This document shows, piece by piece, positions 26,781 through 36,549 of a stretch of DNA of 64,000 nucleotides. Location of the stretch: the NCBI GenBank assembly GCA_023957245.1, contig JAMLHJ010000001.1:333273-397272 (forward strand), written 5' to 3'. Source of the DNA: Chitinophagales bacterium. GTDB lineage: Bacteria > Bacteroidota > Bacteroidia > Chitinophagales > JADIYW01. A program made the translations under genes and the position numbers. Position 1 is the stretch's first letter. Each line of letters begins with the position of its first letter. The notes below the pieces were generated by a model. That model made no database searches, was not told the origin of the DNA, and saw only the letters and a program-made list of their open reading frames with translations.

Positions 26781-27293
26781 GTGAAAAAAATTGGAATTTT
26801 ATCTGACACTCATAGCTTTTTAGACCCACAATTGAAAAGTTTCTTTTCAGATTGTGATGAGATATGGCATGCAGGTGATATTGGAGATGAAAGTGTAATT
26901 GACAATTTATCTTCATGGGGAAAAATAAGAGCAGTGTATGGGAATATTGATGACCAAAAAATCAGATTGCGATTTCCTGAATTTCAAATTATTCAAATTG
27001 AAAACATTCAAATCCTACTTATTCACATTGCAGGAGCACTAGGTTCATACAATCCAAAAATTCGTCAGATATTAAAAGATAACAATAATATTTCTGCTTT
27101 AATTTGTGGACATTCTCATATTTTAAAAGTTAAATTTGATAATAAATTTCATCTTTGGTATATTAACCCAGGTGCTGCTGGACATCATGGCTTTCACCAT
27201 ACCAGAACAGCATTGAAAATGGAAATTAACAACGATAAAATAGAAAACTTACAATTAGTTGAATTAGGAAAAAGAGGAAGATTAGCACCATGA
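26781..27293 (+). CDS. YfcE-type metallophosphodiesterase
   Basis: A 170-residue calcineurin-like phosphodiesterase of the YfcE/MJ0936 group. Metal ligands are seen in SDTHS (Asp9, His11), HAGDIGD, GNID, LIHIAG and CGHSH, and the C-terminus has NPGAAG. It begins at a GTG codon, nine bases after miaA. Such enzymes hydrolyse phosphodiesters in vitro; the natural substrate is unknown. Its last four bases overlap the following PAS-LytTR gene as ATGA, which suggests joint expression. Confidence 0.85.
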   Translation: MKKIGILSDTHSFLDPQLKSFFSDCDEIWHAGDIGDESVIDNLSSWGKIRAVYGNIDDQKIRLRFPEFQIIQIENIQILLIHIAGALGSYNPKIRQILKDNNNISALICGHSHILKVKFDNKFHLWYINPGAAGHHGFHHTRTALKMEINNDKIENLQLVELGKRGRLAP

Positions 27294-28435
27294 ATATTTT
27301 TGAAATAGCCTATCAGAACAAACCCAATAATTCTCCCAAAGAGTCTTCACATTTTTTTTATCAAATGGAATTGAGAGACAACAAGCTCAAAGTAACCTTT
27401 GTTGATGACAATGTTGAGAGAATCTTAGGATATACAGCTGATGATTTCAAAAATCTTACAGCTGAGAACAATAATATAATTTTTAATTCTGGGGACAATG
27501 CTTCGATTTTAGATAGCTATAGGAAATTGGCTCAAAATCCTTCACAATTTGTCTTTGAAACTATTCTTATTCATAAGAAAGGATATCCTATTTTTGTGAA
27601 AACTTCTGGAGTATCATATAAAGATGAGGTAGAAAATATCCTAAAATTCATGGGTTATACCGAATCCATCACTGCTATGGTATTTGGTGGTCAAGATTAT
27701 AACAATCCAAACAAAATTTTCAAAATAGCATACAATTATGGGGAAGTTGGTACTTTCTATTTTGATATTTCTAAAAACTCCTTGCACTGGTCTGATGAAA
27801 CAAAAAAAATTCATGGATATGAAGGAAAGTCAGAGCCCAATCTTGAAGAATTAGGTGCAATGATTAATAGTCAAGAAAAGTTCAATCCTAATCTGCTCAT
27901 CAATAAAGTATTAAATAGTAAAAATGGATATCAAACTATTTATAGCATATATAGAAAAGATACTCAATCCACTCATTATTTATTAGCAATTTTATATCCA
28001 ATAGTTGATAATAATAAAAAACTTATTTCAATCAGCGGTAACGTTATCGACTTATTAGATGATGCGAAAGAGATTAAAGTAGGTTCTACTAAAACGCATA
28101 TTGATAGACATTACGATGTTGATGATTCAATATTTATCAAGCAAAACCAGCAATATATCAATGTACCTATAAAAGATATTATAGCCATCAGTTCAATGAG
28201 AGACTATATACAAATATATACCAAAGAGAAAATTACACCGTATATCCACTATGCTTCTTTATATAAATTCAAAGAAAAGCTACCTTCTGAATTATTTGTA
28301 CAGATTCATAGATCTCATATTATCAACGTGCAATACATAGAAAAAGCGAATGCAAATATCGTAACAGTAGGAAATCTCAACTTTCCAATCAGTAGAAATT
28401 ACAAGCCCAATATCAAAGAAAAAATCAAGAAATAA
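27290..28435 (+). CDS. PAS-domain LytTR transcriptional regulator
   Basis: A 381-residue soluble regulator. The N-terminal region looks like two PAS-type sensor domains (about 20-125, with RILGYTADDFKNL and HKKGYPIFVKTSG; then about 145-255, with KIHGYEGKSEPNLEE). A LytTR DNA-binding domain occupies about 285-381, with IPIKDI-like VPIKDIIAISSMRDYIQIY and QIHRSHIINV. There is no receiver or kinase domain, so it probably senses a small ligand or redox state directly. Translation is coupled to the phosphodiesterase gene by an ATGA overlap. Its target genes are unknown. Confidence 0.82.
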   Translation: MNIFEIAYQNKPNNSPKESSHFFYQMELRDNKLKVTFVDDNVERILGYTADDFKNLTAENNNIIFNSGDNASILDSYRKLAQNPSQFVFETILIHKKGYPIFVKTSGVSYKDEVENILKFMGYTESITAMVFGGQDYNNPNKIFKIAYNYGEVGTFYFDISKNSLHWSDETKKIHGYEGKSEPNLEELGAMINSQEKFNPNLLINKVLNSKNGYQTIYSIYRKDTQSTHYLLAILYPIVDNNKKLISISGNVIDLLDDAKEIKVGSTKTHIDRHYDVDDSIFIKQNQQYINVPIKDIIAISSMRDYIQIYTKEKITPYIHYASLYKFKEKLPSELFVQIHRSHIINVQYIEKANANIVTVGNLNFPISRNYKPNIKEKIKK

Positions 28436-28525
28436 CTATTCACAGAATAGGTTTACACGCTTGTGAATAATTTGTCATCAAAATATTCATTTCATTATCT
28501 ACTTTTATCTTGAAGAATATATCAA

Positions 28526-29674
28526 ATGCTTACTGACTACATACAACCCATAACCTCTGAATATTACCAAGTTCAAGGAAAACCTATCTACTTTTATACA
28601 GGGAATGATGAGGAACTTGAAAACTTTAAAATTGCTATCATAGGCATTAAAGATTTTAGAGGACATCTTGAAAATAGTGGTTGCGAGTCAGGGCCAGACA
28701 GTATCCGAAAACAATTATATCAGCTACATCATTTTGACAATAACTTACCCATAATAGATTTAGGGAATATTCTTCCAGGTGAAAAATATTCTGACACTAT
28801 CATTGCATTAAAAGAAGTCATCAATACGCTGAATAGAAAAAATATCACAACTATTGTTTTGGGTGGAGATATGGGTCTTACCTTGGGTCAATATCAAGGT
28901 CTCTGCCACCAAGACAGACTCATAGATATGGTTGTTATTGATGAAAGAATAGTAATTTCTGAACCAAAAGAAGATGCTGAAACACATGAATCCAACTATC
29001 TTTTTAAAATTTTCACTGAGAGACCCAATTTTATCAATGATTTTAAACTATTAGGATATCAGACCTATTTCAATCATATCAGAGACTTAGATATTTTGGA
29101 AGAGATGCAGATGGGAGCATATAGACTTGGCGAATTGAGAGAAGACATGCTGAGCGTAGAACCTTTAATTAGAGATGCAGATATATTATCATTCAATATT
29201 AGTGCATTAAAATCTTGTGATGCACCTGGATATATACTAGCCAGTCCCAATGGTTTTTTCTCTGATGAAGCTTGTCAAATTATGAGATTTGCTGGTGCGT
29301 CAGACAAATTATCTTCAATAGGGATATACAACTACAACCCTGAATTAGACACTAGAAATATCACTGCTATTGGAATCGCACAGATGATATGGTACTTCAT
29401 TGAAGGTATCAGTATTCGTAAACAAGATTATCCAGTAGTCAATGAGAATAACTTTCAAAAATTCATTATTAATCTCGAAGATAGTAGCAACGAGATTATA
29501 TTTTTAAAAAGTAAAAAAAGTGATAGATGGTGGTTTCATATTCCTATAGTTAACAATGGAAATACTAAAAAGAAAGTTTTCAAAATGATTCCATGTTCAT
29601 ACAAAGACTATCTTACAGCAATTAATAATGAGATACCTGAGAAATGGGAAAAAGCTTTTAGCCGTTATAATTAA
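28526..29674 (+). CDS. arginase/formimidoylglutamase-family protein with degenerate metal site
   Basis: A 382-residue member of the ureohydrolase fold as found in Bacteroidota. The frame is recognisable: GCESGPDSIRKQLY, VLGGDMGLTLGQYQ, VVIDERI, SFNISALKSCDAPG and ASPNGFFSDEACQIMRFAG. The manganese ligands of true arginases are lost. GGDHG has become GGDMG, DAHxDxR has become DERI, and SxDxDxxDP has become SFNISALKS. Catalysis by the classical two-manganese mechanism is therefore unlikely. The strong conservation of other segments suggests a kept, probably non-enzymatic role. No histidine-degradation gene is nearby. Confidence 0.75.
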   Translation: MLTDYIQPITSEYYQVQGKPIYFYTGNDEELENFKIAIIGIKDFRGHLENSGCESGPDSIRKQLYQLHHFDNNLPIIDLGNILPGEKYSDTIIALKEVINTLNRKNITTIVLGGDMGLTLGQYQGLCHQDRLIDMVVIDERIVISEPKEDAETHESNYLFKIFTERPNFINDFKLLGYQTYFNHIRDLDILEEMQMGAYRLGELREDMLSVEPLIRDADILSFNISALKSCDAPGYILASPNGFFSDEACQIMRFAGASDKLSSIGIYNYNPELDTRNITAIGIAQMIWYFIEGISIRKQDYPVVNENNFQKFIINLEDSSNEIIFLKSKKSDRWWFHIPIVNNGNTKKKVFKMIPCSYKDYLTAINNEIPEKWEKAFSRYN

Positions 29675-29714
29675 TCAATATTAATGCTTTATTTTTTATA
29701 CTCTTTCATCTCTA

Positions 29715-29745
29715 TTGACTAAATAGATTATTTTTCTTATCTTAG
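29715..29745 (+). promoter_or_regulatory. candidate promoter TTG-N20-TATCTTAG
   Basis: TTG at 29715-29717 and TATCTTAG at 29738-29745 are 20 bases apart, the normal Bacteroidota spacing; the -7 box has one mismatch. The GTG start of the Rrf2 gene follows four bases later. Confidence 0.4.
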
Positions 29746-29749
29746 CAAT

Positions 29750-30196
29750 GTGCTATCGAAGAAATCTAAATATGCCATTCATTCATTAGTGTACTTAGCA
29801 AAAAAGTATGAAAAGGGACCTATTCTTATCAGTGAAATTTCCGAGACCCAGCATATTCCTAAAAAATTTTTAGAAGCAATATTACTTGATTTGCGAAATG
29901 CTGGCATATTAAATAGCAAGAAAGGTAAAGGCGGTGGATATTACTTAATCAAATCTCCCTCCGAAGTCAACCTTGCAGATGTAGTCAGACTTTTTGAAGG
30001 AGCAATTGCACTTTTACCATGTGTTACTCATCGTTTTTACGAACCATGTGCAGAATGTCAAGATGAATTTTCATGCGGAGTAAGAGATGTCTTTATGGAA
30101 ATACGTAACGAAACAGTAGAAATACTCAAAAGATCTACGCTCGAAGATGTAATTCATAGAGAAGAAGAATTATTAAAACTTGAGCATCCACAATAG
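29750..30196 (+). CDS. Rrf2-family transcriptional regulator
   Basis: A 148-residue winged-helix regulator. YAIHSLVYLAKK and IPKKFLEAILLDLRNAGIL form the Rrf2 helix-turn-helix, followed by SKKGKGGGYYL, the wing. Cys91, Cys100, Cys103 and Cys109 could bind an iron-sulfur cluster as in IscR or NsrR, although the spacing is not identical. It probably represses sulfur-, iron- or stress-related genes. Start is GTG at 29750. A DUF2490 outer-membrane protein gene follows 30 bases later and may be co-transcribed. Confidence 0.85.
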   Translation: MLSKKSKYAIHSLVYLAKKYEKGPILISEISETQHIPKKFLEAILLDLRNAGILNSKKGKGGGYYLIKSPSEVNLADVVRLFEGAIALLPCVTHRFYEPCAECQDEFSCGVRDVFMEIRNETVEILKRSTLEDVIHREEELLKLEHPQ

Positions 30197-30226
30197 CTTG
30201 ATTTAATTCAACCCAACTTTGATATT

Positions 30227-30982
30227 ATGACCTCAATACAGATACGAATTATTATCATTAGTATCTTGATAGCGATATCTATATTTTCCCCTTATTCATC
30301 TAAAGCATTAGAAAATCGAAATCTAGCGTGGTTCAGCTATTCGAATACCTTAAAATTTAATCAACATTGGAGCTTAAACAATGATATCAGCGAAAGATTA
30401 TTCATGAGTCCGTTTGCTCAAAACCAAGTTATTTATAGATTAAAAGTTTCAAAAAAACTTGGGAAGAAGAGCCTATGGGATTTCAGCCCTGGAATTGCCT
30501 TTTCATTCCAAAATACACCACAAAATCCCTATAGAAATCAATCATTAATTATTCCAGAGATAAGACCTCAAATTGAATTCAATGGGAAACAAAAGTTGTC
30601 AAAAATTTCTTTCCAACATAGATTCCGATTAGAATCGAGAATCTTTCACCATACTAGCTCAGATAAAAAAGAATTGACTAAAGGATTTTATTATAAAAAT
30701 GCTCGATTCAGATATTTATTAGCTATCAATATTCCAATATTGACATTTAAAGACAATCAAAAACTCCAATTAAAAGTCGGAGATGAAATTCATCTCAATT
30801 TACTAGCAAAATCTACAATCAACACATTTGACCACAATCGCTTTTTTAGCAGTTTAATCATTGATGTTGCACCGAATACCAGCATTGAAACAGGATATCA
30901 ACTTTGGTATAAAGAAAATACTATCAGTCATTTCTTCAGATTGGGTATATCTCAAACAATAAAAATTAAAGAGAAAGAATAA
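30227..30982 (+). CDS. DUF2490 outer-membrane beta-barrel protein
   Basis: A 251-residue exported protein with an N-terminal hydrophobic signal (IRIIIISILIAISIFSPYSS). The mature part is made of alternating amphipathic strands (WFSYSNTLKFNQHWSLNNDI, NQVIYRLKVSKKLG, SFQHRFRLESRIF, TSIETGYQLWYK), ending in a strand with aromatic residues. This is the DUF2490 pattern, predicted to be a small barrel in the outer membrane. Function is unknown. It lies between Rrf2 and Fur regulator genes. Confidence 0.75.
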   Translation: MTSIQIRIIIISILIAISIFSPYSSKALENRNLAWFSYSNTLKFNQHWSLNNDISERLFMSPFAQNQVIYRLKVSKKLGKKSLWDFSPGIAFSFQNTPQNPYRNQSLIIPEIRPQIEFNGKQKLSKISFQHRFRLESRIFHHTSSDKKELTKGFYYKNARFRYLLAINIPILTFKDNQKLQLKVGDEIHLNLLAKSTINTFDHNRFFSSLIIDVAPNTSIETGYQLWYKENTISHFFRLGISQTIKIKEKE

Positions 30983-31083
30983 AAACTTAGAGAACAAAAT
31001 TGCATTTAAACAAAATCAACAATTCAATATCTTATATGTTGAAAAATTAAAGGCAATAAATTCTATTAAACTATATAAAGCCT

Positions 31084-31091
31084 TACATTTG
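31084..31091 (+). promoter_or_regulatory. Bacteroidota -7 box TACATTTG
   Basis: An exact TAnnTTTG, 23 bases before the ATG of the Fur-family gene. No well-placed TTG was found at -33. Confidence 0.5.
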
Positions 31092-31114
31092 TAAATAATG
31101 CAGAACACTTCACA

Positions 31115-31576
31115 ATGACTACAGTGGACACCAAGCTCATTAATGATGTAAAAATGATTTTTACTGCATATTTAGAGCAACATAAACAAAGGAAAACTCC
31201 AGAACGATTCTCTATCCTAGAAGAAATCTATAGCAGACACACCCATTTTGATGCAGAAGATTTGTATTTACAAATGAAAAAAAATGAGTACAATGTCAGT
31301 AGAGCTACCGTTTATAACACATTGGAATTATTAGTCAATTGCGATTTAGTTACTAAACATCAGTTTGGACAAAACCATGCTCAATATGAACGAGCTTATG
31401 GTTTTAAACAACATGATCATATCATCTGTAGCAATTGTGGTAAAGTAATAGAATTTTGCGACCCAAGAATTCATTTGATAAAATCAACCCAAGAACAACT
31501 TCTTGGAATTAAAATTAAAAATCATTCACTCACCTTTTACGTTGACAGTTTGAACTGTGGATGTGAAGGAAAGTGA
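31115..31576 (+). CDS. fur: Fur-family metal-responsive repressor
   Basis: A 153-residue regulator. The winged helix covers about 15-85 (RKTPERFSILEEIYSRHTHF, VSRATVYNTLELL). The dimerisation domain has HDHIICSNCGKVIEF (His100, His102, Cys105, Cys108) and a C-terminal CGC (148-150), together a likely structural zinc site. Whether it is Fur, Zur or PerR cannot be decided by eye. It lies 43 bases upstream of purA on the same strand. Confidence 0.85.
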   Translation: MTTVDTKLINDVKMIFTAYLEQHKQRKTPERFSILEEIYSRHTHFDAEDLYLQMKKNEYNVSRATVYNTLELLVNCDLVTKHQFGQNHAQYERAYGFKQHDHIICSNCGKVIEFCDPRIHLIKSTQEQLLGIKIKNHSLTFYVDSLNCGCEGK

Positions 31577-31595
31577 TAAAAATTATTCAATATAA

Positions 31596-32873
<1,278 letters not shown>

Positions 32874-32875
32874 AA

Positions 32876-34147
32876 ATGACACTTTTAAGAAAGAGGACAA
32901 TTACTAGAATCTATATTCATCCTGAAGATTTTAGGAAAAATATCCTTTCACAAAAATTTTCAAATGATTATATCCTTTTTGACAATTGGCAATTGCCATC
33001 AGAAGGAATTCAATGGATAATAGGTTGGGGAAAATTAGATCAATTTGTTTGGTCTGACAATAACCCCAACTCTTTTTTATTATTTGACAAATGGCTTGAA
33101 CATCACCATGACTGGAAAATGGGCTATATCAATTATGACTTAAAAAATCAAATTGAACCCATCTTATTTCAAAAAGAAATCCACCAAGCACATGGAGACT
33201 GGATACATTTTTTCGTTCCTGAAATTGTTTTCATAGCTAAAGACAATTATATTGAAGCTCATCACTATCCAAATACAACAATTCCTACATTCTTATCACA
33301 AGAGAAGAAATATTCTCTATCAAAATTAAATTTTACACTTCAGATTTCCCAAGATGAGTACATCGAAAAAGTTAAGAATTTAAAACATCATATTGAAAAA
33401 GGAAATCTTTACGAAATTAATTTTTGTATAGAATGGGTTTCTGAAAATAAGTTCCCTCTACCCTCTGAGGCATATTACTTCTTAAATAAAGAAATGGATG
33501 CACCATTTTCATGTTATTTTCAGCTCAACGATATTCATCTTCTCTGCAATAGCCCTGAAAGATTTCTTAAAAAAGAAAAAAATCACCTCATCTCTCAACC
33601 GATAAAAGGAACTAGTCCGAGATTTGAAAATCCTGAATTAGATCAAAAGAGTAAAGATGATTTGAACAATGAAAAAGATAAGAGTGAAAATATTATGACT
33701 ATCGATTTGGTCAGGAATGATCTTTCTCAAATTGCCCAAACTGGCAGTGTTAAAACAACAGAAATCGCTGCAACATATAGTTTTAAACAAGTACACCAAT
33801 TGATTTCTACTATTGAATGTGACATTCATCCCGAAACATCTTTTTCTGATATCCTGAAAGCCACATTTCCAATGGGCAGTATGACAGGTGCGCCCAAAAT
33901 CAACGCAATGAATTTTTCAGAAAAATTGGAAACTATGCATCGAGATATCTATTCTGGAACAGTAGGATACTTCACTCCAGATGGAGATTTCGACTTCAAT
34001 GTCGTTATTAGAAGCCTTATCCATTTCAGTAAGGGAAATAAGAGTTTTGTTCGTGCAGGAGGAGCAATTACAATAGACTCTATTCCAGAGAAAGAGTGGC
34101 ACGAATCTCACCTGAAAGCAGAGAAAATCATTCAATTTTTCAAATAA
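32876..34147 (+). CDS. pabB: aminodeoxychorismate synthase component I
   Basis: A 423-residue chorismate-binding enzyme. CNSPERFL and SQPIKGTSPR carry the substrate region; the Lys in PIKGT is the mark of PabB, where anthranilate synthase has Ala. IDLVRNDLSQIA, PMGSMTGAPKINAM and YSGTVGYFTPDGDFDFNV follow. It makes aminodeoxychorismate for folate. The amidotransferase partner PabA is not in the window. Its N-terminal 150 residues are poorly conserved, as is common. It lies two bases after purA, so the pair is one transcript. Confidence 0.88.
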   Translation: MTLLRKRTITRIYIHPEDFRKNILSQKFSNDYILFDNWQLPSEGIQWIIGWGKLDQFVWSDNNPNSFLLFDKWLEHHHDWKMGYINYDLKNQIEPILFQKEIHQAHGDWIHFFVPEIVFIAKDNYIEAHHYPNTTIPTFLSQEKKYSLSKLNFTLQISQDEYIEKVKNLKHHIEKGNLYEINFCIEWVSENKFPLPSEAYYFLNKEMDAPFSCYFQLNDIHLLCNSPERFLKKEKNHLISQPIKGTSPRFENPELDQKSKDDLNNEKDKSENIMTIDLVRNDLSQIAQTGSVKTTEIAATYSFKQVHQLISTIECDIHPETSFSDILKATFPMGSMTGAPKINAMNFSEKLETMHRDIYSGTVGYFTPDGDFDFNVVIRSLIHFSKGNKSFVRAGGAITIDSIPEKEWHESHLKAEKIIQFFK

Positions 34148-34149
34148 AA

Positions 34150-34174
34150 AAGAGAGATTTTTCAGGTTTCTCTT
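34150..34174. terminator. bidirectional hairpin terminator
   Basis: AAGAGAGA pairs with TTTCTCTT, with one G-U pair, between the convergent pabB and aldehyde dehydrogenase genes. A TTTTTT run follows on the minus strand. Confidence 0.55.
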
Positions 34175-34181
34175 ATTCTAT

Positions 34182-35567
34182 TTAATTAATCACTTTTTTA
34201 ATGATGCCTAATTTTGAATGATAAGGCGGATATCTCAGTGGCACATCTGGCCAAGTCACTTTATTCATCACTCCTTTAAAGTGAGTAAATGTATCAAAAC
34301 TAAACTTACCATGATACGCTCCTACTCCACTGCTACCTACTCCACCGAAAGGCAATTCTTCATTCAATAAATGAGCTACAGTATCATTGATACAACCACC
34401 TCCAAATTGAATTTCATTCATGCATCTTTGTTGATTTTTATAACTATTGGAGAATACGTAAAATGCTAAAGGCTTCTCATAAGATTTTACAATTTTAAAT
34501 GCTTCATCTAAATGATTAAAAGTGAATGCAGGTAAAATAGGTCCAAAAATTTCATCAGCCATTAAAGGGTGATCTAAATCTATATCCGTAATCACCGTAG
34601 GGGAAATATGTCTTTTAGCAGCATCAACTTTGCCACCTAAAACAATACGCCCATCTTTAATCATTGATGAAAGTCTATCAAAATGCTTATCATTGATGAT
34701 TGAAGGATAGTCAACACTCTTTGAAGCATCATCTCCGTAAAACTCTTGAACTACCTTTTTCATTGCCTGAAACAATTTATCTTTCACTTTTTCATGAACT
34801 AATAAATAATCAGGGGCAACACATGTTTGTCCAGCATTCATTGATTTTCCCCACATAATTCTTCTAGCAGCTACTTCGATAGAAGCTGTTTCGTCAACAA
34901 TACAAGGACTTTTACCACCCAACTCTAATGTAGTAGGAGTCAGATGTTCAGCTGCTGCACGGGCAATAATTTTTCCGACAGTTATCCCACCAGTAAAAAA
35001 TATATAATCATATCTCTGCTCAAGCATTTCACTATTCTCAATGCTCACATCTAGGCAACTGACATAACGCTCTTCAAAACAATTGGCTATCAAATCTACT
35101 ATCAATTGATAAGTATGCTTCGCCACTCTAGGTGGTTTAATAACAACAGTATTACCAGCAGCAATAGCACCAACAACAGGAAGCAAAGTCAATTGCAATG
35201 GATAATTCCATGCTCCAATAACCAATACAACCCCATAAGGATCTGGATAGATATAACTTTTTGCAGGAAGGTTACCTAGTGCTGTTCCTACTAGTTGAGG
35301 AGTAGCCCACTTCGAAACATTTTTAATCATCATACCAATTTCTTCAAGGAGCATCCCCAATTCAGTGGTATAAGTTTCAAAGACTGGCTTATTAAAATCT
35401 CGCTTTAATGCTTCGTATATTTTCTCTTCATTCTGTATAAATGCAGCTTTAAATCTTTTCAATTGCTCTATGCGAAAATTTACAGATCGAGTTGCACCTG
35501 AGTCAAAATAGGCTCTTTGCTTGGCTACCAATTCAGCAGCACTTAATATATCAGTTGTGGTATTCAT
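34182..35567 (-). CDS. aldehyde dehydrogenase (class 3-like)
   Basis: A 461-residue NAD(P)-dependent aldehyde dehydrogenase. WNYPLQLTLLP is the class 3 cofactor region, FFTGGITVGKIIARAAA the Rossmann turn, LELGGKSPCIV contains the general-base Glu, NAGQTCVAPDYLLV the catalytic Cys, and DEIFGPILP a later motif. The C-terminus RYPPYHSKLG is typical of class 3 enzymes acting on long-chain or aromatic aldehydes. The ATG at 35567 is chosen because it lies one base after the stop of the SDR gene; an upstream start would run back into that gene. Confidence 0.9.
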   Translation of the reverse strand: MNTTTDILSAAELVAKQRAYFDSGATRSVNFRIEQLKRFKAAFIQNEEKIYEALKRDFNKPVFETYTTELGMLLEEIGMMIKNVSKWATPQLVGTALGNLPAKSYIYPDPYGVVLVIGAWNYPLQLTLLPVVGAIAAGNTVVIKPPRVAKHTYQLIVDLIANCFEERYVSCLDVSIENSEMLEQRYDYIFFTGGITVGKIIARAAAEHLTPTTLELGGKSPCIVDETASIEVAARRIMWGKSMNAGQTCVAPDYLLVHEKVKDKLFQAMKKVVQEFYGDDASKSVDYPSIINDKHFDRLSSMIKDGRIVLGGKVDAAKRHISPTVITDIDLDHPLMADEIFGPILPAFTFNHLDEAFKIVKSYEKPLAFYVFSNSYKNQQRCMNEIQFGGGCINDTVAHLLNEELPFGGVGSSGVGAYHGKFSFDTFTHFKGVMNKVTWPDVPLRYPPYHSKLGIIKKVIN

Positions 35568-35568
35568 A

Positions 35569-36423
35569 CTATAAAGTTTGTTTGCTTTTTTTATCGGGCA
35601 TTGCTTCTTTTCTACTTCGACCTTCAAAGTGATCCATTGAAGAATAGACACCTAGGAAATCTGCAACAAAATCGAAAATTCTTGTAGGAAAAATTCCTTT
35701 TAAAAATGGTATTGCCTTTAATAAATCAGGTGCTAAGACAAAGATTTCATCAGATTTTATTGCACAAATAATACTATCGGTGATATCTTCTGGCTCTAAC
35801 AATGGAAACAATAATGGCGCTTTAACTCCTTTGAACATCCCTGTATTGATATAACTTGGACATACTGTAGTCACATGCAAATCTCCTTCCTGACTTTCCA
35901 ATTCCATCCTCAAGGAATCTGACCATCCTTTAACAGCCCACTTACTAGCCACATAAGCAGACATTCTTTTATTGCTGATAATTCCAGCAGCAGAAGCGAT
36001 ATTCACAACGTGCCCACGCTTTTGATTAATCATTTCTTTGACAAATACACGAGTAGTATGTAATACTCCATTTACATTTATTTGCAATACCTTGTCAATA
36101 TCCTTAGCTGAATGCTCCCAAAACATTCCTCCTACTACAACACCAGCATTATTTATTAAAATATCTACATTCCCAATTTCAAGTAATACTTCTGTTGCCG
36201 CTCTTTCAATATCATTACTATCTGATACATCAACATTGAAAGCATGTACATTCTGATAGCCCTTACGTGAAAAATCAGCCAAAGCATTCTCAATGTTTTT
36301 TTCATTAATATCCCATATTATGAGATTTTTTGCTCCTTCTCTAAGGCATTTCTCCCCAAGTAATTTACCAATTCCCTGAGCACCTCCGGTAATCAATACA
36401 TTAGCATTTTTTATTTGACTCAT
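35569..36423 (-). CDS. SDR-family oxidoreductase
   Basis: A 284-residue classical short-chain dehydrogenase. NVLITGGAQGIGKLLGEKCL binds the cofactor, with Asp in IWDINEKN suggesting NAD preference. NNAGVVVGG and SAAGIISNKRMSAYVASKWAVKG give the Asn-Ser-Tyr-Lys set. The C-terminal extension resembles membrane-associated retinol- or lipid-type SDRs. It is followed after one base by an aldehyde dehydrogenase, so the pair may oxidise an alcohol to an acid through the aldehyde. The substrate is not known. Confidence 0.88.
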   Translation of the reverse strand: MSQIKNANVLITGGAQGIGKLLGEKCLREGAKNLIIWDINEKNIENALADFSRKGYQNVHAFNVDVSDSNDIERAATEVLLEIGNVDILINNAGVVVGGMFWEHSAKDIDKVLQINVNGVLHTTRVFVKEMINQKRGHVVNIASAAGIISNKRMSAYVASKWAVKGWSDSLRMELESQEGDLHVTTVCPSYINTGMFKGVKAPLLFPLLEPEDITDSIICAIKSDEIFVLAPDLLKAIPFLKGIFPTRIFDFVADFLGVYSSMDHFEGRSRKEAMPDKKSKQTL

Positions 36424-36500
36424 ATTGATGAAATTTTTCTAAACAAATATTATTCAAGATACAAAATAATTTGACTTGTTAGTCAAAAATACACATAAAA

Positions 36501-36525
36501 AAGGCTACCCAAAATGAGTAGCCTT
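36501..36525 (-). terminator. hairpin terminator of the purple acid phosphatase gene
   Basis: On the minus strand AAGGCTACTC pairs with GGGTAGCCTT (one U-G pair) around a five-base loop, and TTTTTT follows. It lies 25 bases after the stop codon. Confidence 0.88.
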
Positions 36526-36549
36526 CTTATTATTTAAAAAGATAAACTT

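Noticed and set aside
28526..29674. Functional formimidoylglutamase of histidine breakdown
   Set aside because: The metal ligands are replaced and no hut genes are nearby.
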